DNA of 64,000 bases from CAYNFS01 sp964396685 (GCA_964396685.1 CAYNFS010000001.1:1-64000), one strand, 5' to 3'. Counted from the stretch's first letter, positions 7,457 to 14,361 are shown. The notes: generated from the sequence alone by a model not told the origin. Translations and numbers: made by a program.

Positions 7457-8445
7457 GAATCATCGGACTTGGACGGATGGGGATGCAGATCGCAAGGCGA
7501 CTTCACAAAAGGGGATTTCGTGTTTTGGCGTGGAACCGCAGCCCCAAGCCGAGACTGAAACTGAAAAAATTTTTCAATAACTCCCCTCTTCTCCCCTCTT
7601 GGGAAAAGAGGGGAAGGGGGAGTTCTATTGCCACAACAATACCAGAACTAATAAACAGCCTCGAACAGTCGCGCCTCATCTGGCTCATGCTACCGGCCCA
7701 TGAAACTAACAATTTCGTCAATCAATTATCGCGCTTATTATCAAAAGGCGACATTGTCATTGACGGCAGTAATTCTTTCTATCAAGACTCAATTAAAAGA
7801 GCCAATAAATTGGCGCGCCACAAAATCAATTATTTGGATGCTGGCGTGTCAGGCGGAGTCTGGGGCGAGCAAAACGGCTTTTCCCTGATGGTCGGCGGGG
7901 AGCGAAAAATTTTCAGAAAAGTCGAACCGGTCTTCAAGGCATTAGCCGCCATCTCCTCACCCCAACCCTCTCCTCTTTCTAAAAGGAGAGGGAGAAAGGG
8001 TGAGGAGTTTTCGTACGGCCTCCTCGGTCCCGCTGGCTCCGGCCATTTCGTCAAAATGGTGCATAACGGCATTGAGTACGGCATGATGGAGGCAATTGCC
8101 GAAGGTTTTGCCGTGCTCAACAAATGGAATTCCAAGCTTGATCTGGCGGAAGTTTCACGAATCTGGGAAAAAGGCTCGGTGGTAAGCTCGTGGCTCATCT
8201 CTCTGGCCCGCGATATCTTTGAAAAAGAAGATTTGCGAAAAGTCATAGGCTTTGTCAAACACACGGGTGAGGGCGAGTGGACCATCAAAGTCGCCAAAAA
8301 AATGGGGGTTGATGTGCGTGTGATAGAAGACTCATTCAAAGTCAGAAAAGAATCCGAGAAGCCACGAAATCAAAAACTCCTGCGAAACAAAATCCTCGCC
8401 CTTCTGCGCAACCGCTTCGGCGGCCATGAAGTGACGAAAAAGTAG
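7441..8445 (+). CDS. gnd: 6-phosphogluconate dehydrogenase (decarboxylating, YqeC/GntZ type)
   Basis: 334 residues. Rossmann motif IGLGRMG (8-14), the SGGVWGEQNG motif (137-146) and the catalytic-lysine region GHFVKMVHNGIEYG (201-214) identify the short 6PGDH form. It converts 6-phosphogluconate to ribulose 5-phosphate and CO2. The short form is usually about 300 residues; the extra ~34 match two Pro/Lys/Arg/Gly-rich stretches (about 47-62 and 171-189) that are exactly the translations of two palindromic repeats (7579-7624 and 7953-8007). The start at 7441 lies within zwf; it is the first ATG giving the canonical MANQIGIIGLG beginning. Confidence 0.93.
   Translation: MANQIGIIGLGRMGMQIARRLHKRGFRVLAWNRSPKPRLKLKKFFNNSPLLPSWEKRGRGSSIATTIPELINSLEQSRLIWLMLPAHETNNFVNQLSRLLSKGDIVIDGSNSFYQDSIKRANKLARHKINYLDAGVSGGVWGEQNGFSLMVGGERKIFRKVEPVFKALAAISSPQPSPLSKRRGRKGEEFSYGLLGPAGSGHFVKMVHNGIEYGMMEAIAEGFAVLNKWNSKLDLAEVSRIWEKGSVVSSWLISLARDIFEKEDLRKVIGFVKHTGEGEWTIKVAKKMGVDVRVIEDSFKVRKESEKPRNQKLLRNKILALLRNRFGGHEVTKK
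7579..7624. repeat. palindromic repeat inserted in gnd, copy type 1
   Basis: Imperfect inverted repeat: left arm AACTCCCCTCTTCTCCCCTC, right arm GAGGGGAAGGGGGAGTT, loop around TTGGGAAAA. It is in frame with gnd and encodes a Pro/Trp/Lys/Arg/Gly-rich loop. Such pyrimidine/purine palindromes are common intergenic repeats in other genomes. Confidence 0.75.
7953..8007. repeat. palindromic repeat inserted in gnd, copy type 2
   Basis: Inverted repeat with outer arms CTCCTCACCC/GGGTGAGGAG and inner arms CCCTCTCCT/AGGAGAGGG. It is in frame and encodes a PQPSPLSKRRGRKGE-like stretch just before the catalytic GPAGSGHFVK region of gnd. A second, different palindrome lies in the same gene at 7579-7624. 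Confidence 0.78.
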
Positions 8446-8474
8446 TTAGTAGTTTGTGGTTGGTAGATGGTAAT
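8443..8474. repeat. left flank repeat of the S23 gene
   Basis: TAGTTAGTAGTTTGTGGTTGGTAGATGG: short GTAGTTT/TTGGTAG-type repeats, partly complementary to the sequence at 8829-8856 (shared ACAAACTAC in inverted orientation). It starts at the stop codon of gnd. Confidence 0.5.
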
Positions 8475-8481
8475 GATATTT

Positions 8482-8847
8482 ATGTCGATAAAGTCTTACA
8501 AGGATTTGACTGTCTGGCAAAAATCAATGGAGTTAGTGGTTGTTGTCTACGGAATCTCCGAGAAGTTTCCGACTTCCGAACTCTACGGCTTAACGTCGCA
8601 AATGAGACGAGCGGCGGTTTCCATACCTTCAAATATCGCAGAAGGCAGCAGGCGGCCGACAAAAAAAGATTTTCGTCAGTTTATCTTAATAGCCTATTCT
8701 TCCGGATCTGAATTAGAAACCCAAATTGAAATCGCAAAAAGATTGTCCTTTGCGAAGAGTTCTGATTTCGTAAAAGTCGACAGCTTGTTGCTTGAAACTA
8801 TGAAAATGCTGAATAGGTTGATTTCCTCACTACAAACTACCCACTAA
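8482..8847 (+). CDS. four-helix bundle protein (S23 family)
   Basis: A 121-residue protein with the signature of the four-helix bundle/23S rRNA intervening-sequence family: KSYKDLTVWQKSMELV at the start, LTSQMRRAAVSIPSNIAEGSRRPTKKDF in the middle (36-63), and YSSGSELETQIEIAKRL near 70. These proteins are found inside 23S rRNA genes of some bacteria or alone in genomes; their biochemical role is not settled. I chose the ATG at 8482; one at 8467 is also possible. Repeats on both sides (8443-8474, 8829-8856) are partly inverted, and the right one encodes the last residues. Confidence 0.9.
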   Translation: MSIKSYKDLTVWQKSMELVVVVYGISEKFPTSELYGLTSQMRRAAVSIPSNIAEGSRRPTKKDFRQFILIAYSSGSELETQIEIAKRLSFAKSSDFVKVDSLLLETMKMLNRLISSLQTTH

Positions 8848-8856
8848 AAACTACCC
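8829..8856. repeat. right flank repeat of the S23 gene
   Basis: CACTACAAACTACCCACTAA followed by AAACTACCCA: two CTACCCA-type units, inverted relative to the left flank at 8443-8474. It carries the last codons and stop of the four-helix bundle gene. Confidence 0.5.
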
Positions 8857-8857
8857 A

Positions 8858-9478
8858 TTATTTCCATAACACCGCCCTCGCAGGAGCGCCATCCCCTGCT
8901 TTTATTTTGAGAGGCAACGCCGCCATATTATATTCGCCGGGGTTGACTTTTGATAAATCAAGTCCTTCGACAATCACAATCCCCGCGCGAAGCAGTGTTT
9001 TATGCACCGGATGGCCCGGCGCGGATTTGGCTTCGATGCCGAAATAGTCAATGCCCACGAGGCTGATTTTTTTTGAAGCCAGATAGCGGGCCGCATCAAG
9101 CGAGAGGGAGACATACTCGGCAGTAAAGCGTTTTTGCGTCAAAAGTTTCGAGTTTTGGGTTTTGAACAAAATTCTGTCCCCTTTTTGTATCTTCAGTCTT
9201 TCTATTTTGGCTTTTGTAATTTGTCCGCGGCGGCGGATGGATTTGAACTCGTAGACTCTCGCCGGACCAATTAACTTTTCCAACGCAATCTTCTCCACGC
9301 TTTGATCGTTAAACAAAAAGTGCCTAGGCGCGTCAATGTGCGTGCCCGTATGCGAGGACATCACAAGCTCTGAAACAATCGCGGTCCCGCGCTTCTCCCC
9401 GCGCTCAAATTTCGTATCGCCGGGCCAAGCAGTCATCCCGGGCTTTAGCGGCAATGTGATATCAAAAAATCTTTTCAT
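8858..9478 (-). CDS. cyclase family protein (kynurenine formamidase-like)
   Basis: 206 residues with the metal-binding motif of the cyclase/KynB family, SSHTGTHIDAPRHFL (about 41-55), then the GIDYFGIEAKSAPGHPVH segment and a C-terminal VNPGEYNMAALPLKIKAGDGAPARAVL. Family members are metal-dependent amidohydrolase-like enzymes (arylformamidase, isatin hydrolase). No other tryptophan-degradation genes are nearby, so the substrate stays open. It begins 4 bases after the ZIP transporter gene, and GGAGCG in the end of that gene can serve as its ribosome binding site; the two form an operon. Confidence 0.88.
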   Translation of the reverse strand: MKRFFDITLPLKPGMTAWPGDTKFERGEKRGTAIVSELVMSSHTGTHIDAPRHFLFNDQSVEKIALEKLIGPARVYEFKSIRRRGQITKAKIERLKIQKGDRILFKTQNSKLLTQKRFTAEYVSLSLDAARYLASKKISLVGIDYFGIEAKSAPGHPVHKTLLRAGIVIVEGLDLSKVNPGEYNMAALPLKIKAGDGAPARAVLWK

Positions 9479-9482
9479 ATTC

Positions 9483-10253
9483 TTACGCTCCTAAATATCG
9501 TCCCAAAAACCAAACCGCCAAAACTCCGACAAACAAAAAACCAAAAACATGCGATGGTTTATCCGCCCGTCTGTCATAGGCTAGCTGGGGGATCAGGTCA
9601 GAAGCCGCGATATAAATAAATATCCCGGCGGTAAAGCCCAGAAGCTGGGGTAAAATCGGCTTGACAAAATCCCGCGCGGCGTAAGCGGCCAAGGCTCCGA
9701 TGACATTTGTCAGCGAAACCAGAATATTTAACCACAAGACCCGGTTTTTCTTCCAGCCGTGATGCAGCATCACTGAAAAATCCCCTATCTCTTGAGGAAT
9801 CTCGTGAGCAGCGACAGACAGAGCGGTCAAAATGCCCAAAGGCGCATTGACCAAAAAAGCGGCCGCGATTGCCACTCCGTCAATAAAGTTATGAAAAGCG
9901 TCGCCGATATTAAGAAGTATGGGAGTGGCATGGGAGACGTGGCGGGCTCCTGCTTCGGTGTCATCCGCGTGGCCGTGAAACTGAAACAAAATCAAACGCT
10001 CTATGGCAAAGAATACTAAAATTCCCGCAAGCGTGGCAACCAAAATCTCCTCTCTTTTGCCTAAAGTCAATTCCAAAGCCTCTGGAAGCACATCCAGAAA
10101 AGCCACGGCCAGCAGCGCTCCCGCCGCAAAAGACACAAAGTGTATGGAAAATTTCCTGACCCAATTGGTGTTAATGAGCAAAATCAACCCGCCCAAAAGA
10201 GACAAAACGCCGGATACAACGGAAAACAAAATTATGAGGCTTAGCGTGCTCAT
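9483..10253 (-). CDS. ZIP family metal transporter
   Basis: A 256-residue integral membrane protein with about seven to eight hydrophobic segments. The two metal-site helices are clear: GDAFHNFIDGVAIAAAFL (TM4) and AAHEIPQEIGDFSVMLHHG (TM5), with a His-rich loop FHGHADDTEAGARHVSHATP before them. It probably imports zinc, iron or another divalent cation. A TATACT box on the minus strand (10263-10268) sits nine bases before the ATG, so its mRNA is nearly leaderless; it overlaps the promoter of the divergent sortase gene. Confidence 0.93.
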   Translation of the reverse strand: MSTLSLIILFSVVSGVLSLLGGLILLINTNWVRKFSIHFVSFAAGALLAVAFLDVLPEALELTLGKREEILVATLAGILVFFAIERLILFQFHGHADDTEAGARHVSHATPILLNIGDAFHNFIDGVAIAAAFLVNAPLGILTALSVAAHEIPQEIGDFSVMLHHGWKKNRVLWLNILVSLTNVIGALAAYAARDFVKPILPQLLGFTAGIFIYIAASDLIPQLAYDRRADKPSHVFGFLFVGVLAVWFLGRYLGA

Positions 10254-10262
10254 GCTTTTTCT

Positions 10263-10275
10263 AGTATACTATAGT
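10263..10275. promoter_or_regulatory. overlapping divergent -10 boxes for ZIP and sortase genes
   Basis: The 13 bases AGTATACTATAGT contain TATACT on both strands (10265-10270 plus, 10263-10268 minus). The minus copy lies 9 bases from the ZIP start codon, the plus copy 16 bases from the sortase ATG at 10287. -35 matches are weak on both sides. Polymerase binding for the two genes would be mutually exclusive. Confidence 0.5.
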
Positions 10276-10286
10276 TGATCAAAAGC

Positions 10287-10844
10287 ATGAAATTCCAAAA
10301 ACTTTGGACAATTCTAACGCTTCTTGTTCTGGCTTTTTTGTTTCTGGGCTGGCCCAAAAAACAAGTGCGGGAAAACGTTGCCCCGCAGCAATCCGCTCCA
10401 ACCCCCATAATCCAGGCGCCAAACACTCTCTACATTGAAAAGCTGGGGATCACAGTACCGATTATATTTTCCAAATCCAGCAAAGAAAGCGACATCCAGG
10501 AAGCCCTGATTGACGGTGTTGCTCATTACCCGGGCACGGCACTCCCCGGCGAACCCGGCAATGTCTATATTGTCGGACACTCTTCGGATAATCCGTGGTC
10601 AAAAGGAAAATATACGACCGTCTTTGCCAGACTTCCTGAACTTACAAAAGGCGATTTGATAAAAATTACTGACGAAGAAGCCCAAACTTTTACTTATCAA
10701 GTGCTGGAAACCAAAATCATCTCGGCCCGCGACTTCACGGTGCTTTCCCAGCCCTCTGACAAAAAACTTCTCACACTTCAGACTTCTTATCCTATTGGCA
10801 CTTCGCTTAGAAGGTTTGTGGTAATTGCTGAATTGGTTAAGTAG
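10287..10844 (+). CDS. class D-like sortase with Ser at the catalytic Cys position
   Basis: 185 residues: an N-terminal signal anchor (KLWTILTLLVLAFLFLGW) and a sortase beta-barrel. The catalytic His lies in NVYIVGHSSDN (His98) and the Arg in TSLRRFVVI (Arg175). The usual TLxTCYP motif reads TLQTSYPIGT, so the nucleophilic Cys is Ser167 (codon TCT). Sortases are Cys transpeptidases joining LPxTG-type proteins to cell-wall or pilin partners. Either this protein is catalytically altered or inactive, or one base is in error. No obvious sortase substrate with an LPxTG tail is in the window. It converges on holA with an 8-bp overlap at the 3' ends. Confidence 0.85.
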   Translation: MKFQKLWTILTLLVLAFLFLGWPKKQVRENVAPQQSAPTPIIQAPNTLYIEKLGITVPIIFSKSSKESDIQEALIDGVAHYPGTALPGEPGNVYIVGHSSDNPWSKGKYTTVFARLPELTKGDLIKITDEEAQTFTYQVLETKIISARDFTVLSQPSDKKLLTLQTSYPIGTSLRRFVVIAELVK

Positions 10845-11829
10845 CGGCCTTTTGGAAAAAAAGTGCAAGTAAAAGTTTGGGAGATTCTTCCGAAGTTTTG
10901 AGCCTGTAGTCAATCGCCTTAAGATCGCGCAAAAGCTGGACCAGCTTTGTCTCCTCGAATTTTTTGGCAAGCTTGAGATTTATCCAGACTCTTCCTTCTT
11001 TCCAGCCCAAAGCTTTGGCGATTTCGGCAGGTGGTTTTTTTTCTTGCGATTTTGCCAAAAGCAGGGAGCGCGTTTGCTGTGCCAAAGCCCCAACGATCTG
11101 GATGATCTGCGATTTTGCGTCAGTTGCGGCAACAGAACTTACCATCTGCTCCAAAAGCCTGACTGCTTGAGATGTCCGCCGCTCGGCCACCAAATTTGTC
11201 AGGGCAAAAACATTCTGTGTTACATTCGGGCTAACCAAATCCTCTATATCCCACGCTGTTATTAATCTTTCTGTCTGCGGCTTGCCGAGATGACGAAGCA
11301 TGAGTTTTTCCAGTTCCGTGCTCGCCTGCCAGAGAGTATATTCTTCTCCGAAGGCGTCTAAAAGTTTTTCCAAGGCATCTTTGGCAATCTTAAAGTCTTC
11401 GGTCTTTAATCGTTCCTGAATCCAGGCCTTGAAAGCTTCCCCGGTCGGAATGACAAATTCCCGGGTTTTGGCCAAGCTTTGAAGCTTTTTGAAAAATTTC
11501 AGCCTTTTGTCAAACTTCTCATCCTGGGCAAAAACGACATCTATCCCCTCTGTTTGCGCTAATTTCTCAATCAAATATTTTTCCGTCTTTGGGAGTTTCG
11601 CGATCCCGCTCAAAAAATTTCTGAAAGTCAGAAATTTTTGTGAAGCGAATAGCCCCTGATTTTCAAACTGAAGCGCTAAAAGTTTGGCAAATTCTTCGTC
11701 AGCAAACTCTGCATTAAAAACAATTTCCTCAACTGCCGCTTGAGGGTTCTGCGATAGAAACTCGTTTTTGAGCTCCCGCAATTTCTGCGCGAGCGTAAAA
11801 GTATCCTCGCCGTAAAAAAAATAAATCAT
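10837..11829 (-). CDS. holA: DNA polymerase III subunit delta
   Basis: 330 residues, normal for HolA. The start MIYFFYGEDTFTLAQKLREL is the typical delta-subunit N-terminus, with an AAA+-like fold following (FENQGLFASQKFLTFRNF) and the C-terminal collar region (GALAQQTRSLLLAKSQEKKPPAEIAKALGWKEGRVWINLKLAKKF). It opens the beta clamp within the clamp loader. The gene is single and its 3' end overlaps the convergent sortase gene by 8 bp. The region upstream (11832-11873) holds tandem ATTCGTA-type repeats. Confidence 0.93.
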   Translation of the reverse strand: MIYFFYGEDTFTLAQKLRELKNEFLSQNPQAAVEEIVFNAEFADEEFAKLLALQFENQGLFASQKFLTFRNFLSGIAKLPKTEKYLIEKLAQTEGIDVVFAQDEKFDKRLKFFKKLQSLAKTREFVIPTGEAFKAWIQERLKTEDFKIAKDALEKLLDAFGEEYTLWQASTELEKLMLRHLGKPQTERLITAWDIEDLVSPNVTQNVFALTNLVAERRTSQAVRLLEQMVSSVAATDAKSQIIQIVGALAQQTRSLLLAKSQEKKPPAEIAKALGWKEGRVWINLKLAKKFEETKLVQLLRDLKAIDYRLKTSEESPKLLLALFFQKAAT

Positions 11830-11831
11830 GA

Positions 11832-11873
11832 TTCTACGAATTTCGTATATTCGTACTGATTCGTTATTCGTAA
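11832..11873. repeat. ATTCGTA short tandem repeats
   Basis: Several ATTCGTA/TACGAAT units in both orientations (TACGAATTTCGTATATTCGTA, then ATTCGTTATTCGTA). It lies between the start of holA and the end of the HTH gene at 11876, and so forms the holA upstream region. Confidence 0.6.
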
Positions 11874-11875
11874 AA

Positions 11876-12085
11876 TTAAAACAGCTTCTGTCCTTTATCT
11901 TCTTTGTTGCTGTTGATTTTCTGCATTATTGTCTTATTCAAATCCATCACCCTGACTCTCCATTCTTTGCCGATTTTGAAAGCCGGCAGCCGGCCTTTTT
12001 TGCACCACTCCCAAATCGTCTTCGGCGTTACTCCGAAGAATTTGGCCAATTGATCCGCCCCGTAGATTTTATCTTTGTCATCCAT
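11876..12085 (-). CDS. small helix-turn-helix (excisionase/MerR-type) protein
   Basis: A 69-residue protein: GADQLAKFFGVTPKTIWEWCKKGRLPAFKIGKEWRVRVMDL is a winged helix of the excisionase/HTH_17 type. Such proteins bind DNA and either aid excision of mobile elements or regulate genes; no integrase is near, so a regulatory role is more likely. An extended -10 box (TGCTATAAT on the minus strand, 12110-12118) lies about 25 bases before the ATG. A tRNA-Arg gene begins just upstream on the other strand. Confidence 0.8.
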   Translation of the reverse strand: MDDKDKIYGADQLAKFFGVTPKTIWEWCKKGRLPAFKIGKEWRVRVMDLNKTIMQKINSNKEDKGQKLF

Positions 12086-12109
12086 GGCCGCAGTCTTAAT
12101 GGCGCTTTG

Positions 12110-12118
12110 ATTATAGCA
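12110..12118 (-). promoter_or_regulatory. extended -10 promoter of the HTH gene
   Basis: TGC followed by TATAAT on the minus strand. The expected transcription start is near 12103, giving a leader of about 18 bases. No clear -35 box, which fits an extended -10 promoter. Confidence 0.5.
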
Positions 12119-12145
12119 CGCTTTTTGCTACAATTCATCAAGCAA

Positions 12146-12218
12146 GCGCCCGTAGCTCAATGGATAGAGCGTGTGGCTTCGGACCACAAGGTTGCGGGTT
12201 CGAGTCCTGCCGGGCGCG
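12146..12218 (+). tRNA. tRNA-Arg (anticodon TCG)
   Basis: Cloverleaf: acceptor GCGCCCG/CGGGCGC, D-arm GCTCAATGGATAGAGC, anticodon stem TGTGG/CCACA with loop CTTCGGA (anticodon TCG), T-arm GCGGG TTCGAGT CCTGC, discriminator G. No CCA encoded. Confidence 0.97.
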
Positions 12219-12222
12219 ATAA

Positions 12223-12249
12223 GCCTCGTTAGCTTAGTTGGCAGACCTG
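12223..12249 (+). other. tRNA 5'-half-like fragment
   Basis: GCCTCGTTAGCTTAGTTGGC reads like the first part of a tRNA (7-base acceptor strand, TA, then a D-arm beginning GCTTAGTTGGCAGA). It is followed by CCTGCCCGCC instead of an anticodon arm. It lies between an intact tRNA-Arg and an intact tRNA-Lys and may be a broken tRNA copy. Weak evidence. Confidence 0.3.
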
Positions 12250-12264
12250 CCCGCCAAAGCCCCT

Positions 12265-12340
12265 GCCCCCATAGCTCAATTGGAAGAGCAGCTCCCTCTT
12301 AAGGAGAAGGTCGTAGGTTCGAGACCTACTGGGGGCACCA
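12265..12340 (+). tRNA. tRNA-Lys (anticodon CTT), CCA encoded
   Basis: Acceptor GCCCCCA/TGGGGGC, D-arm GCTCAATTGGAAGAGC, anticodon loop CTCTTAA (anticodon CTT) on a CTCC/GGAG stem, T-arm GTAGG TTCGAGA CCTAC, discriminator A73 and a genome-encoded CCA (12338-12340). The other three tRNAs in the window lack an encoded CCA. Confidence 0.95.
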
Positions 12341-12503
12341 CGTTGGAAAAGTCAATGCCTCGCCCCGCCACAGGCAGGGCTCGGCGGCCAAATCGTAAGG
12401 TTTCTTGGGCTCAAAACGGAACTGGCGGTTTTCGGTGGGAAAAGAAAATTTTTTCATAATTATTTCTCGGTCAAGAGGCGAAAACCACATGCCTATTGAC
12501 TTT

Positions 12504-12554
12504 TATAATAGAATATGCCATCTTAATTGGCATTAAGCTGAATAAGAAAGGAGG
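12504..12554 (+). promoter_or_regulatory. promoter region, inverted repeat and strong RBS
   Basis: TATAAT at 12504-12509 is followed by an inverted repeat ATGCCA-7-TGGCAT (12515-12533) just past the expected transcription start, a position suitable for an operator or a 5' hairpin. A perfect AGGAGG (12549-12554) lies six bases before the ATG at 12561. No good -35 hexamer is seen at 17 bases. Confidence 0.55.
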
Positions 12555-12560
12555 CAGAAC

Positions 12561-13079
12561 ATGGACAAGATTGATGATTTCAACGTCGCCGATTTCGGGG
12601 GGGGGTTGAAGGATCATGAGGCAGCAGTGTTTGAAACGGCAAGTCCCGCGCTCAATCCGAACAAAGGTGAGTACCTGTCGTTGAACAAGGAGCAGAAAAA
12701 AGACCTTGCGACAAAGGGTGTCCCTGAAACCGAGCTTGACGAAATTATAGAGAAGCTGAACATGGCCATCGTCGAGCGCGTTGAAGAAACTCTTCCCGAC
12801 GAGTACAAAAAGGTGTTGGCTGCCATCAGAAAAGGCGTGAAGCCTAACTCGGAGGGTTACTACACCGAGGACGTCAGCTACGCTGTCACCGGGAAACAAC
12901 TCGGAATGGGCAAAGACGAGGTTGAGCATATCATGTGGCAACTCAATCACATGAAGCTCGTTCTCTGCTACGTCACAGGAGCCAGCTACGACTCGTTTGA
13001 TGTCAGGCCATGGCATCCTGACAAAAAGATCAGAGCCATCCGGGACAAACAGCCGCGAGGGGTTAGCTTCTCCGAGTAA
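12561..13079 (+). CDS. hypothetical protein, monocistronic
   Basis: A 172-residue acidic protein with no family I recognise. It is largely helical. The segment EGYYTEDVSYAVTGKQLGMGKDEVEHIMWQLNHMKLVLCYVTG (about 108-150) could be a winged-helix-like domain, which is a guess. It has its own promoter, a perfect AGGAGG Shine-Dalgarno and an intrinsic terminator (13107-13150), unlike most genes here, which overlap in operons and lack strong ribosome binding sites. Codon choice is more GC-rich (many AAG, GAG, CTC) than in its neighbours, which may reflect transfer or high expression. Confidence 0.75.
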   Translation: MDKIDDFNVADFGGGLKDHEAAVFETASPALNPNKGEYLSLNKEQKKDLATKGVPETELDEIIEKLNMAIVERVEETLPDEYKKVLAAIRKGVKPNSEGYYTEDVSYAVTGKQLGMGKDEVEHIMWQLNHMKLVLCYVTGASYDSFDVRPWHPDKKIRAIRDKQPRGVSFSE

Positions 13080-13106
13080 GCGAGAACTCGCCAGCATCTC
13101 GCATTC

Positions 13107-13150
13107 GAGCCCTTCGCAAGACACGTTTCTGCTTAGGGCTCTTAATTTTT
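13107..13150 (+). terminator. intrinsic terminator after the hypothetical gene
   Basis: GAGCCCT (13107-13113) pairs with AGGGCTC (13135-13141), followed by TTAATTTTTT. The loop is long (about 21 bases). It is placed 28 bases after the stop of the gene at 12561-13079. Confidence 0.6.
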
Positions 13151-13191
13151 TAGAAATTGTGTCATAAGTTTAAAAATCAGTTATTCTTTAA

Positions 13192-13371
13192 GTATTCGAT
13201 ACGCGAATTTTAGAATTTGCCGCCAAAGAAAAACCTGAAATTGTCAAAGTTCAGGACTTCGGTTCGGAATTTTTGGCCAAACCCTCGCCGCCGCAGGCGG
13301 CGAAATGCGTTCGAACTATCTTAAGTATTCTGCATACAAAAACCTCCAACCACTGGTTGGAGGTTTTTTGA
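13192..13371 (+). pseudogene. possible gene remnant without start codon
   Basis: About 60 codons stay open on the plus strand and read like protein (ILEFAAKEKPEIVKVQDFGS, then EFLAKPSPPQAA), but there is no start codon and an in-frame stop lies just upstream. The 3' part runs through a terminator hairpin. It may be the tail of a decayed gene, or chance; no family is recognised. The rest of the 13080-13429 interval holds the two terminators and a small GCCGCCGCAGGCGGCG hairpin. Confidence 0.25.
13341..13369. terminator. bidirectional intrinsic terminator
   Basis: Perfect 11-bp inverted repeat AACCTCCAACC-ACT-GGTTGGAGGTT with T-runs on both strands (TTTTTT on plus; TTTTTG on minus). On the minus strand it ends the pilM-N-O operon, whose last stop is at 13430; on the plus strand it backs up the terminator at 13107-13150. 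Confidence 0.85.
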
Positions 13372-13429
13372 CCTGCCGCGGGGATTTTTGATTACAATCC
13401 GAGTGTAAGCTCGTCCAGATACCTCATCA

Positions 13430-13726
13430 TCACCGCGGATATTCCGCGAAAGGATTTTCCCGCCCGCCCGCAGACGATTCAAATGCATAAGGGGCTATTT
13501 GGTACTCTTGCTTGTCAGTAAGCCAGACCTCGAAATTTTTATAGCCTGCCAGATTAATCCTGATCGCGGGCGTGGGAACGAGCTCAACTTCGGAATTTGA
13601 GCGGAGGCTAAGATAGACGGAAGTATAAACAATCCACAATTCGATAATAAGGACTGCAAAAAACACAAAAGTCAGGAGCGTGGCAAGTTTGACTTTGATT
13701 TTTAAATTTTTTGTATCTAATTTCAT
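13430..13726 (-). CDS. small membrane protein of the pilMNO operon
   Basis: A 98-residue protein with one membrane helix (KLATLLTFVFFAVLIIELWIVYTSVYL, about 13-39) and a short extracytoplasmic tail. It starts within the stop of pilO (TAATG), so it is translationally coupled to the pilus genes. In other bacteria a PilP lipoprotein follows pilO; this protein has no lipobox and no PilP homology that I can see, but it may fill the equivalent place. Function is inferred only from position. Confidence 0.6.
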   Translation of the reverse strand: MKLDTKNLKIKVKLATLLTFVFFAVLIIELWIVYTSVYLSLRSNSEVELVPTPAIRINLAGYKNFEVWLTDKQEYQIAPYAFESSAGGRENPFAEYPR

Positions 13727-14361
13727 TATGGCTGAATAAAGTATACGCCCTCAAACTTTGCGGTTGCGGTGCCGGTATTTATTAATTCCGGTTTTTGCCC
13801 CGGTACCTCTCTTTGCACTTGGTCGGCTGTGACCGTCAGCCTTCGAAACTCTGTAAAGTAAGGCTGGTGTTCCAGGTACAGCAGAAAATCCGTGAGCTGA
13901 CGAAAACCGCCCAAAACTTCCAGATTATACGGCACTTCTTCAATCTGTTTTAAGGTGGGCAATAAAATTTCTTCCGGCTTTCCTTTGGGCAGGCCGCCCG
14001 GCTGCAGCGCCAACTCTTTCTTGTCAGTGATGGTAAGTGTATGCGCGGCTGTGGCTCTTTCGATCGATTCCTCAAGGCCCTCTACCAAATTTGCCGTCTC
14101 CTCCCTCACCGGAAACATTTTGAGAATCTCTTGTTCGTGGACCGAGACTTGAGAAATTTGCGCGGAGAGCTGCTCGTAACTCACAATCTCGGCCGTAATC
14201 CGATTTAATTCAACTTTGCTTTGAGTAATGTTTTCTTTCATGTCTCTCAAGTTCCCAAGCAGGGGTGAGACGGCGAAAACCACCAAGACAGCCACAATCA
14301 GAGCAATGATTGCAATGGAAGAAAACATCCGATATTGTCGCGGATTATCAACGTAGTTCAT
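13726..14361 (-). CDS. pilO: type IV pilus inner-membrane protein PilO
   Basis: 211 residues: an N-terminal transmembrane helix (MFSSIAIIALIVAVLVVFAV, about 12-31), a coiled-coil (LRDMKENITQSKVELNRITAEIV), and a ferredoxin-like C-terminal domain (YNLEVLGGFRQLTDFLLYLEHQPYFTEFRRL), the standard PilO plan. It forms heterodimers with PilN in the alignment complex that joins the motor to the pilus channel. It overlaps pilN by 4 bp and is coupled to the next small gene. Confidence 0.88.
   Translation of the reverse strand: MNYVDNPRQYRMFSSIAIIALIVAVLVVFAVSPLLGNLRDMKENITQSKVELNRITAEIVSYEQLSAQISQVSVHEQEILKMFPVREETANLVEGLEESIERATAAHTLTITDKKELALQPGGLPKGKPEEILLPTLKQIEEVPYNLEVLGGFRQLTDFLLYLEHQPYFTEFRRLTVTADQVQREVPGQKPELINTGTATAKFEGVYFIQP

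Noticed and set aside
11876..12085. Excisionase gene next to tRNA as a sign of an integrated element
   Set aside because: The HTH protein is of a type common as a free regulator; no integrase and no tRNA 3'-end duplication is seen around it.
12238..12459. Plus-strand open frame of 73 codons over the tRNA-Lys gene
   Set aside because: It mainly translates the tRNA (IAQLEEQLPLKEKVVGSRPTG), a well-known artefact, and has no other support.
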